Both the position numbers and the translations under genes were made by a program. Of a stretch of DNA of 7,140 nucleotides, positions 1 through 7,140 are shown in pieces. The DNA comes from a bacterium HR39 (GTDB lineage Bacteria > Pseudomonadota > Alphaproteobacteria > Geminicoccales > Geminicoccaceae). Numbering within the stretch: the first letter of the stretch is position 1; each line of letters starts with the position of its first letter. The DNA lies in assembly GCA_002898955.1 (NCBI GenBank), contig BEIP01000065.1, positions 1-7,140 on the forward strand, read 5' to 3'. A model generated the notes under the pieces. It saw nothing but the letters and a program-made list of their open reading frames with translations. It did not search any database and was not told the DNA's origin.

Positions 1-662
1 CGACGGTCCCGCAGGTGGCGACCACGGTCACCACGATCCCGATCTTCCTCGCCATCGTCAACCAGTGGCGCACCGGCCAGAAGATCACCCCGGTCAAATG
101 GGTGACCGGCATCGCCGCGGTGGTGGCGATCGCCGTGCTGGTCACCGACGGCGCCATCCAGCAGCTCGCCGGCGAGAGCGACGACCTGATCGGCATCCTC
201 ATGGCGCTCGGCTGCGCCTTCTTCGGTGGCGCCTTCATGGTCTTCGCCAAGCCGTACTTCACGAAATACGGCGCCATGCGGATGACCACGCTCTCCATCA
301 CCATCGCGGCGATCGCGCTCTACATCGGCGTGGGGATGCTGTTCGGCATCTGGGTCGACTTCACGACGATCTTCGACCGTCCGGCCGGGCAGGCCGCGGC
401 CGTCCTCGCCATCGGCCTCTACAACACCACCCTCACCCAGTGGCTGTGGCTGGGCGGGCTGGCGGCGGCCCCCGACACCACCCGGGCCGGCTATCTCTTC
501 TTCCTCAAGCCCGTCATCGCGGCGCTGCTGGCGCTCGTGATCCTCGGCCAGCCGGTCACCTGGGTCGACTGGCTCGCCATCGTGGTGATCTGCGGCGCGG
601 TGGCGGTGGAGGCGGGCTGGGATCGGTTGCGGCGGCTGATCGCCCGCCCGGCCGAGGCGTGA
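1..662 (+). CDS. DMT superfamily (EamA-like) transporter, 3' part only
   Basis: This is the C-terminal part of an inner-membrane transporter of the drug/metabolite (EamA) superfamily. The frame is open to the left edge and already reads TVPQVATTV before the first possible GTG at 15, so the true start lies outside the window. Counting from that GTG, hydrophobic segments lie near residues 1-16 (partial), 29-45, 58-78, 91-113, 125-147, 158-177 and 182-199. The usual fold has ten helices in two repeats, so about three are missing. The last two helices carry the typical EamA ending, FFLKPVIAALLALVILG, followed by a short loop and a final helix. The loop has Gln (LGQPVTW) where many members have Glu. 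The stop is TGA, followed by a short Arg-rich, probably cytoplasmic tail. The substrate cannot be read from sequence; family members export or import amino acids, sugars or other small metabolites. The next gene starts 9 bp downstream on the same strand, so the two are probably one operon. The family call is fairly sure, the specificity unknown. Confidence 0.85.
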   Translation, partial: TVPQVATTVTTIPIFLAIVNQWRTGQKITPVKWVTGIAAVVAIAVLVTDGAIQQLAGESDDLIGILMALGCAFFGGAFMVFAKPYFTKYGAMRMTTLSITIAAIALYIGVGMLFGIWVDFTTIFDRPAGQAAAVLAIGLYNTTLTQWLWLGGLAAAPDTTRAGYLFFLKPVIAALLALVILGQPVTWVDWLAIVVICGAVAVEAGWDRLRRLIARPAEA

Positions 663-671
663 GGGACGGGG

Positions 672-1832
672 ATGGAGCCCCTCCTCCACGTGCCGCGCGA
701 GGAGTACGGGGCCCGCCTGCGGCGCACGCTCGACGCCATGGCCGCGGCGGGCCTCGACGGCCTGCTGCTGTTCTCGCCGGCCTCGCACTACTGGCTGACC
801 GGCTACGACACCTTCGGCTACTGCTTCTTCCAGTGCCTGGTCCTGCGCGCGGACGGGGAGATGGCGCTGCTCACCCGCACGCCCGACCTCCGTCAGGCCC
901 GGCTCACCTCGATCATCCCCGAGATCCGCATCTGGAAGGACGGGGCCGACGCCGATCCGGTGCGCGAGCTGCGGGCGCTCCTCGCGGAGAAGGGCCTGCT
1001 CGGGCGCCGGCTCGGGGTGGAGTGGGACACGCACGGCCTCACCGGCGCGACCGGGCGCCGCCTCGAGGGCGTCCTCGGCGGGGACTGCCGGCTGGAGGAT
1101 GCCTCGCTGCTGGTGTCCCGTCTGCGGCTCGTGAAGTCTCCGACGGAGCTCGCCTTCGTGCGCCGGGCGGCCGAGCTGGCGGATTCCGCCTTCGGGGCGG
1201 CGCTTTCCGAAATCCGCCCGGGCGGCGACGAGGCGCGGATTCTCGCCCGCATGCAGGGGGCGGTGTTCGAGGGTGGCGGCGACTATCCCGCCAACCCCTT
1301 CATCATCGGCTCCGGGCCGAAGGCCCTGCTGTGCCGCTACAGCACCGGGCGGCGCCGGCTCGATGCCGTGGACCGGCTAACCCTGGAGTGGGCGGGCGTG
1401 TTCCGCCACTACCACGCGGCGCTGATGCGCACCGTGTGCGTGGGTGAAGCGGACGCATACGACCGCTTCCTGTTCGACGCCTGCCGCGAGGCGCTCTCCG
1501 CCTGCGAGGAGCGGCTCGTGCCCGGCGCCACCCTCGGCGAGGTGTTCGCGGCGCACGCCCGCACGCTGGACCGATACGGCCTCGCGCCGCACCGCATGGC
1601 GGCCTGCGGCTACAGTCTCGGGGCGGTGTTCGCCCCGTCCTGGATGGACTGGCCGATGATCCATGCCGGCAGTCCGGTGGTGCTGGAGCCGGGGATGGTC
1701 TTCTTCGTCCACATCATCGTCATGGACAGCGAACGCGGTCGGGCCATGACGCTGGGGCGCACCAGCGTGATCGGCGAGGACGGTCCCGAGCCGCTCTCGC
1801 GCCTGCCGGTGGAGCTCGCGGTCGCCGCCTGA
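672..1832 (+). CDS. M24-fold (creatinase/prolidase-like) protein with degenerate active site
   Basis: A 386-residue cytoplasmic protein with the two-domain layout of the M24 family: a creatinase-type N-terminal domain (about 1-145, with YWLTGYDTFGY at 40-50) and a C-terminal pita-bread domain (about 155-375). The ATG is preceded by GAGG at 661-664, seven bases away. Landmarks of the catalytic domain are clear: LTLEWAGVFRHYHAALMRT (236-254), GYSLG (313-317), LEPGMV (338-343) and VIGEDG (366-371). Aligned by eye to prolidases, the five metal ligands Asp, Asp, His, Glu, Glu become E239, A250, Y314, H347 and G362. The creatinase glutamates also appear absent (M252, G362), and its catalytic His aligns near R222. 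It is therefore unlikely to be a standard metallopeptidase. It resembles creatinase and ectoine hydrolase (DoeA/EutD), M24-fold enzymes that hydrolyse C-N bonds in small molecules without metal, but I cannot name a substrate. The transporter gene ends 9 bp upstream, which hints at uptake or export of a related compound. Fold call is firm; function open. Confidence 0.85.
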   Translation: MEPLLHVPREEYGARLRRTLDAMAAAGLDGLLLFSPASHYWLTGYDTFGYCFFQCLVLRADGEMALLTRTPDLRQARLTSIIPEIRIWKDGADADPVRELRALLAEKGLLGRRLGVEWDTHGLTGATGRRLEGVLGGDCRLEDASLLVSRLRLVKSPTELAFVRRAAELADSAFGAALSEIRPGGDEARILARMQGAVFEGGGDYPANPFIIGSGPKALLCRYSTGRRRLDAVDRLTLEWAGVFRHYHAALMRTVCVGEADAYDRFLFDACREALSACEERLVPGATLGEVFAAHARTLDRYGLAPHRMAACGYSLGAVFAPSWMDWPMIHAGSPVVLEPGMVFFVHIIVMDSERGRAMTLGRTSVIGEDGPEPLSRLPVELAVAA

Positions 1833-1844
1833 GCGGCCCGCGCC

Positions 1845-2981
1845 TCATTCGCGCAGCTCGTCCCAGAGCTCGCGCACCTTGGCGAAGAAGCCCTCGGACT
1901 GCGGGTGGTGGCGCTCCTTCTCGCGCCCCGCCTTCTCGAACTCGCGCAGCAGCTCCTTCTGCCGCTTCGTCAGATTGACCGGCGTCTCCACCACCAGCTC
2001 GACGAACATGTCGCCGCGCGGGCCGCCGTGCAGCTCCGGCATGCCGTGGCCCAGCAGACGGATCTGGCGGCCGGTCTGGGTGCCCTCGGGGATGGCGAGG
2101 CGGATCTTCCGCCCCTCGATGGTGGGCACCTCGATCTCCCCGCCCAGCGCGGCGGTGGTCATGGGGATGGGGATGCGGCACCAGAGATCGCGCCCCTCGC
2201 GCCGGAACAGGGGATGGGGAGCCACCGTGACGAAGATGTACAGATCGCCCGGCGGGCCGCCGCGCACCCCCGCCTCGCCCTCGCCGGCGAGGCGGATGCG
2301 CATGCCGTCCTCCACGCCTGGCGGGATGTCGACGGTGATCGAACGCTCGCCCTCCACCCGGCCGGTCCCGCCGCAGGCGCGGCAGGGGTTGCGGATCACC
2401 TGGCCGGTGCCGTGGCAGTGCGGGCAGGTGCGCTCGATGGTGAAGAAGCCCTGCGAGGCGCGCACCCGGCCGTAGCCGCGGCAGGCGGGGCACGCCACCG
2501 GCTCGGCGCCGCCCTCGCTGCCGGTGCCCACGCAGGCTTCGCAGGGCACCGCCGTCGGCACCCGGATGTTGATCCGCTTGCCGGCGAAGGCCTCCTCGAG
2601 GGAGAGGGTGAGGTTGTAGCGCAGGTCCGCGCCGCGGGTGGCGCTGGCCCGGCGCCGGCCGCCCCCCATGAACTCGGCGAAGAGATCCTCGAAGGCCTCG
2701 GCGAAGTTCGAGAAGTCGAAGCCGCCGCGCCCGGCCCGCGCTCCGGCCGCCGCGGCGTCGAAGGCGGCATGACCATAGCGGTCGTAGGCCGCGCGCTTCT
2801 TCGGATCGCGGAGGACCTCGTAGGCCTCGTTGATCTCCTTGAAGCGCGCCTCGGCCTCGCGGTCGCCCGGGTTGCGGTCGGGATGGTACTTCAGCGCGAG
2901 CCGGCGGAAGGCGCGCTTGATCTCCTCCTCGCTGGCATCGCGTGAGACGCCGAGGATCTCGTAGTAGTCGCGCGCGGCCAT
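1845..2981 (-). CDS. dnaJ: Chaperone protein DnaJ (Hsp40, class A)
   Basis: The J-domain co-chaperone that binds unfolded clients, passes them to DnaK and stimulates its ATPase, in the cytoplasm. The 378 residues match the usual length. Domains in order: J domain (about 4-70) with the essential HPD at 33-35; a short, Ala- and Arg-containing Gly/Phe linker (about 71-110) with an EDLF motif at 98-101; a zinc-binding domain with four CxxCxGxG repeats starting at C147, C164, C186 and C200, all eight cysteines present; and C-terminal client-binding domains (about 210-340) containing [10 protein letters not shown] and [12 protein letters not shown]. The start is ATG at 2979-2981, with a GGTGA-like element close upstream and GGGAG further up. 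It follows dnaK by 107 bp on the same strand, with a strong hairpin between them, and is probably transcribed from the dnaK promoter. Its end lies only 12 bp from the end of the convergent M24 gene. The linker is shorter than in E. coli DnaJ; otherwise nothing is unusual. Confidence 0.98.
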   Translation of the reverse strand: MAARDYYEILGVSRDASEEEIKRAFRRLALKYHPDRNPGDREAEARFKEINEAYEVLRDPKKRAAYDRYGHAAFDAAAAGARAGRGGFDFSNFAEAFEDLFAEFMGGGRRRASATRGADLRYNLTLSLEEAFAGKRINIRVPTAVPCEACVGTGSEGGAEPVACPACRGYGRVRASQGFFTIERTCPHCHGTGQVIRNPCRACGGTGRVEGERSITVDIPPGVEDGMRIRLAGEGEAGVRGGPPGDLYIFVTVAPHPLFRREGRDLWCRIPIPMTTAALGGEIEVPTIEGRKIRLAIPEGTQTGRQIRLLGHGMPELHGGPRGDMFVELVVETPVNLTKRQKELLREFEKAGREKERHHPQSEGFFAKVRELWDELRE

Positions 2982-3033
2982 GCTTCACCGGGCTCCCGTC
3001 GCTCGCCGCACCGCTCCCGCGCCCGCGACGCGT

Positions 3034-3062
3034 GCGGACCGGGCCGCCGGGGCCCGGTCCGC
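3034..3062 (-). promoter_or_regulatory. dnaK-dnaJ intergenic hairpin (attenuator or RNA-stability element)
   Basis: A perfect 12-bp inverted repeat, GCGGACCGGGCC (3034-3045) and GGCCCGGTCCGC (3051-3062), with a 5-base loop, sits in the middle of the dnaK-dnaJ gap. Read in the direction of transcription it is followed by ACGCGTCGCG, with no T run, so it does not look like a full intrinsic terminator. Partial attenuation, or protection of the dnaK mRNA 3' end, would lower DnaJ output relative to DnaK, as seen in other bacterial dnaK operons. The stem is seen directly; the role is inferred. Confidence 0.6.
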
Positions 3063-3088
3063 CGCCGTTCCGTCACCGCGAAGAGACA

Positions 3089-5014
<1,926 letters not shown>

Positions 5015-5115
5015 TCCTTCGTCCCTCGCGGTGAGCGCGTCCCGTCGGCGGGCGGAATCCGCCGCGACTTCCCACGAACGTCGCGACGTCCGTCGCGCAG
5101 ATCTGGCCGAGCGTC
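5015..5115 (-). other. Probable dnaK mRNA leader
   Basis: The stretch between the predicted dnaK transcription start (about 5108-5110, from the -10 box) and the dnaK ATG would give a leader of about 95 bases. It contains a perfect 12-bp palindrome, ACGTCGCGACGT, at 5078-5089, a competing hairpin CGCGAC/GTCGCG (5082-5087 with 5092-5097, 4-base loop), and a small hairpin GGCGGA-A-TCCGCC at 5051-5063. The ribosome-binding site GAGGGA at 5022-5027 lies outside these stems. No coding frame of note is seen. No CIRCE element (TTAGCACTC-N9-GAGTGCTAA) is present, so direct HrcA control is not supported. Confidence 0.5.
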
Positions 5116-5144
5116 ATATAAGCGGGCGCCGGATTCCCTGCAAC
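5116..5144 (-). promoter_or_regulatory. Probable sigma-32 (RpoH) heat-shock promoter of dnaK
   Basis: On the minus strand, GTTG (5141-5144) is followed by exactly 18 bases and then CTTATAT (5116-5122). As I recall it, the alphaproteobacterial heat-shock consensus is CTTG, 17-18 bases, CYTATNT; the match is three of four in the -35 and all fixed positions in the -10. A sigma-70 reading (TTGCAG, 17 bases, TATATG) is also possible but weaker. It sits about 100 bp upstream of dnaK in the correct direction and is the only T/A-rich patch in the gap. The transcription start is untested. Confidence 0.65.
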
Positions 5145-5154
5145 CGGCGCCCGC
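5122..5154 (-). terminator. Inverted repeat after fliS: terminator-like hairpin overlapping the dnaK promoter
   Basis: A perfect 11-bp inverted repeat, GCGGGCGCCGG (5122-5132) and CCGGCGCCCGC (5144-5154), with an 11-base loop. For transcripts coming from fliD-fliS it forms a very GC-rich stem directly followed by TTATATG, giving a weak intrinsic terminator 22 bases past the fliS stop. The same bases occupy the whole spacer between the -35 and -10 boxes proposed for dnaK, so it could instead be an operator for a dimeric regulator (half-sites centred 22 bp apart, two helix turns). The repeat is seen; the choice between roles is inference. Confidence 0.55.
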
Positions 5155-5175
5155 CCGGGGGACGCGGACGCGTCT

Positions 5176-5601
5176 TCAGCCGTGCAGGGCGGCGCCCGCC
5201 GGTTCCGGCTCCGCCGCTTCGGCCCCGAACCCGGCGATCTTCGCCCAGCTCGCCCGCATCTCGGCGAGCCGCTCCAGCACCTCGTCGCAGATGACGGGGT
5301 CGTTGCGCACGTTGATCATCTGCAGGCGGAAGTGAAGGTATGTGTAATAGCGATCGAGGAGTTCGGCGATCTCGCCACCGCGGTCGAAATCGAGGCACTG
5401 GTGCAGCGCCTCGACGATGGCGGTGGCCCGCCGCACCGCCTGGAAACGGTCCTCGATCCGGCCCTCGGCGATCGCCCGCTTCGCCTCGCGCACCCACCGC
5501 ATGGCGGCGTCGTAGAGCAGCACCACCTGGCGGACCGGCGGAACGGTGTCCACCGCCCGGTTGTAGACGGATGCCGCGAAGTGGAAGGCGTGTGCGTTCA
5601 T
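5176..5601 (-). CDS. fliS: Flagellar export chaperone FliS
   Basis: A 141-residue cytoplasmic chaperone that binds the C-terminal end of newly made flagellin, stops early polymerisation and helps deliver it to the flagellar type III export gate. Family marks are in place: a Tyr-containing N-terminus (Y13, in VYNRAVDTVPP), VVLLYDAAMRWVREAKRAI at 26-44 (the LLYDxAhx helix), the middle helix with ATAIVEALHQCLDF (59-72), and GGEIAELLDRYYTYL at 75-89. The all-helical family is typically 125-140 residues long; here a short Ala/Pro/Glu tail (127-141) follows the last helix. The start is ATG at 5599-5601, preceded by AGGGG and, further up, GGAGG. It follows fliD by 28 bp on the same strand, the usual fliD-fliS pairing, and probably shares its mRNA. 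A terminator-like hairpin lies just after its stop, and then comes dnaK. The identification is strong. No flagellin gene is in the window. Confidence 0.93.
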   Translation of the reverse strand: MNAHAFHFAASVYNRAVDTVPPVRQVVLLYDAAMRWVREAKRAIAEGRIEDRFQAVRRATAIVEALHQCLDFDRGGEIAELLDRYYTYLHFRLQMINVRNDPVICDEVLERLAEMRASWAKIAGFGAEAAEPEPAGAALHG

Positions 5602-5629
5602 CGTTCCCCTGTCCTCCGGATCGTCCCGG

Positions 5630-7140
5630 TCAGCCCCGCTTGCCGAACATCGCCTGCGTGGCGGCGTCCACCTGCTTCAGCATGCCGCTCAGCAGCGCGA
5701 GCGTGCTCTCCAGCTTCGTGAACTTCTCGATCAGATGCTGACGGTAGCTCTCGACCCGCTCGTCGATGCGGGCGATCTCCTGCTGGTAGCGGCGGTTCTC
5801 CTCCTCGATGGCGGAGATGCGCCGGCCCACCGCGCCGTCGTCGGCGAGCAGGCGGTCGATGGCGTTGTAGAGGCGGTCGGCGATGCCCTGGCTCGCCTCC
5901 ACGTGGATGGTGGTGCTGCCCCGGCCCACCCACAGCAGCTCCAGCCCCTCGTAGGGGGTGCCGGCCGGCCCGACGATCCTTCCACCGTTCACCTCGGCCG
6001 CCACGCCGTCGATGGTGGCGCTCTCGATCACCCCGTCGCCGTCCGAGTCGGTGATGGCGACGTCGAAGGAGAAGTCGGAGAGCGCGTTGGTGCGCGCGTA
6101 GACGGCGAGATCGGGCGAGCCCGCGCTCCAGCGGAACTCGAACACCCGCCGCACCGCCTCCGGATCGCTCGCGAGCGCCGCCTCCAGCTTCGCCGCGTCC
6201 AGCCGCAGGCGGTTCGCGGAATCGAGAGTGATGCCGACCGACGCCAGGGTCGCGCTGCCGTCGCCGCCGCGCACGGCGGTGCCGACCTCGCCGGTGAGCA
6301 TGCGCTCCACCTCGCGCAGCGCCGAATCGGCGAACAGCACCGCCTCTTCGGCCACCTGGCCGTTCTCGTCGATCCTGCGGTGGGTCTCGACGAAGTCGCG
6401 CAGCGCATTGTAGGCGTCCACCAAGCCCCGCACCGCCTCCATCGCCGCCCCGGCCGAGGGCGCCACCTCGAGCGTCACCGTGGTCGACGGATCGGCGGCG
6501 AAGAGGTTGATCTTGACGCCGGGGATGGCGTCCTCGACGAGATTGGAGCTGCGCTCCATCACCACGCCGTCGATGGAAAAGCGCGCCGTCTGCGCCGCGC
6601 GCAGCTCGTTCTTGATCACTCCGCCGCTGGTGAGGCCGAGCAGCTCCGGCACGTCGTCACCCGAGACCGGCTGCAGCGTGATGGCCCTGCCGGTCCCCTG
6701 CGCGCTCAGCACGAGGCGGTGATCGCCGTCGGAGACCTTCAGGATCGACGCGCGCACGCCCGTCGTGTCGGCCACGGCGTTGATGGCGGCCTCCACGTCC
6801 CGCAGGTCCATGGTGCCGTCGACGGCGATCTGCGCGGTCGCGCCGCCGGAAAGACCGATCTCGAAGGTGCCGGAGAAGGGACTGCCGCCGTTGACCAGAT
6901 GAGCGAGAGGCTGCGAATCGGAGCTCACCGGATCGGCGGCGATCTTGTGGGCGGTGGCGACCCGCTCCACCACCAGCTCGTAGACGCCCGGCTTCGCCCG
7001 GTTGCCGGCGTTCGCCCCGAGCAGGTTCTGGGCGGGGGTGGGGCCGCTCGCGCCGAGGAACACGTCCTTGGCCTCGAAGACGTTCCTGTCCACGCCGAGC
7101 ACGCCGGGCGGGTTGCGCAGCCCGTCCACCGCCTCCTTCA
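5630..7140 (-). CDS. fliD: Flagellar filament capping protein FliD (hook-associated protein 2), 5' end missing
   Basis: The extracellular cap that sits at the filament tip and guides insertion of flagellin subunits. The frame is open to the right edge; the GTG at 7127-7129 is internal, because the upstream codons read KEA in frame and the canonical FliD N-terminus (roughly 40-60 residues) is absent. Residues here are counted from that GTG, giving 499. The N-terminal region shows VYELVVERVATAHKIAAD (49-66), the usual 'GxYxLxVxQLAxA' part. A flagellin-hook-IN-like stretch follows (about 85-160), then the FliD C-terminal domain with YNALRDFVETH (240-250), GTPYEGLELLW (390-400), GIADRLYNAIDRLL (415-428) and a closing coiled-coil segment (about 435-490). 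Within the C-terminal domain, DSDGDGVIE (361-369) looks like a calcium-binding loop. The ending ALLSGMLKQVDAATQAMFG replaces the common 'sq...L' terminus in a recognisable way. fliS follows after 28 bp. Confidence 0.92.
   Translation of the reverse strand, partial: KEAVDGLRNPPGVLGVDRNVFEAKDVFLGASGPTPAQNLLGANAGNRAKPGVYELVVERVATAHKIAADPVSSDSQPLAHLVNGGSPFSGTFEIGLSGGATAQIAVDGTMDLRDVEAAINAVADTTGVRASILKVSDGDHRLVLSAQGTGRAITLQPVSGDDVPELLGLTSGGVIKNELRAAQTARFSIDGVVMERSSNLVEDAIPGVKINLFAADPSTTVTLEVAPSAGAAMEAVRGLVDAYNALRDFVETHRRIDENGQVAEEAVLFADSALREVERMLTGEVGTAVRGGDGSATLASVGITLDSANRLRLDAAKLEAALASDPEAVRRVFEFRWSAGSPDLAVYARTNALSDFSFDVAITDSDGDGVIESATIDGVAAEVNGGRIVGPAGTPYEGLELLWVGRGSTTIHVEASQGIADRLYNAIDRLLADDGAVGRRISAIEEENRRYQQEIARIDERVESYRQHLIEKFTKLESTLALLSGMLKQVDAATQAMFGKRG

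Noticed and set aside
65..1447. A 460-codon + strand frame overlapping the transporter and M24 genes
   Set aside because: Arg/His/Gly/Pro-rich shadow of the two real genes in another frame; no recognisable domain.
1824..1837. Small stem at the end of the M24 gene considered as a bidirectional terminator
   Set aside because: Only five base pairs and no T run on either strand.
1905..2945. A 346-codon + strand frame opposite dnaJ
   Set aside because: Antisense shadow with Ala/His/Leu-rich composition and no family marks.
1720..2988. A 422-codon minus-strand frame over dnaJ
   Set aside because: Out-of-frame shadow of dnaJ with extreme Arg/Pro content; the dnaJ frame is unmistakable.
5015..5175. 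Search for a CIRCE operator or a small RNA gene in the fliS-dnaK gap
   Set aside because: No TTAGCACTC-N9-GAGTGCTAA-like pair is present, and the stems found are explained by the promoter, terminator and leader; nothing supports a separate RNA gene.

Overview
The window is very GC-rich, densely coding bacterial DNA with intact frames throughout. The DnaK and DnaJ sequences, a dnaK promoter that fits the alphaproteobacterial sigma-32 pattern better than the E. coli one, and the presence of fliD and fliS suggest a flagellated alphaproteobacterium, perhaps of the Rhodospirillales. That placement is an inference from sequence feel; no search was run.

Layout. On the + strand, the 3' part of a DMT/EamA-type membrane transporter (cut by the left edge, ends 662) is followed after 9 bp by an M24-fold 'pita-bread' protein (672-1832); the two look co-transcribed. 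Twelve bases later the opposite-strand block begins. Read in its own direction (right to left), it is fliD (filament cap, cut by the right edge), fliS (flagellin export chaperone), a 161-bp regulatory gap, dnaK (Hsp70), a 107-bp gap holding a strong hairpin, and dnaJ (Hsp40). The dnaJ end converges on the M24 gene with no room for an ordinary terminator.

How the parts work together. DnaJ delivers clients to DnaK and stimulates its ATPase; the nucleotide exchange factor GrpE and the repressor HrcA are not in the window. FliS keeps flagellin unpolymerised before export, and FliD caps the growing filament. The fliS/dnaK gap is the most informative non-coding stretch: an 11-bp perfect inverted repeat with a T-rich 3' side (terminator-like for fliDS) fills almost exactly the spacer of a probable sigma-32 promoter for dnaK, so the end of the flagellar unit and the start of the heat-shock unit seem to be superimposed.

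The gene most worth a second look is the M24-fold protein. The fold is recognisable, but the metal ligands of the peptidases and the catalytic residues I can align from creatinase are nearly all replaced, so the automatic label 'Xaa-Pro peptidase' is probably wrong. No RNA genes, mobile elements, CRISPR arrays or phage genes were seen. Most of the window is ordinary housekeeping and motility sequence.
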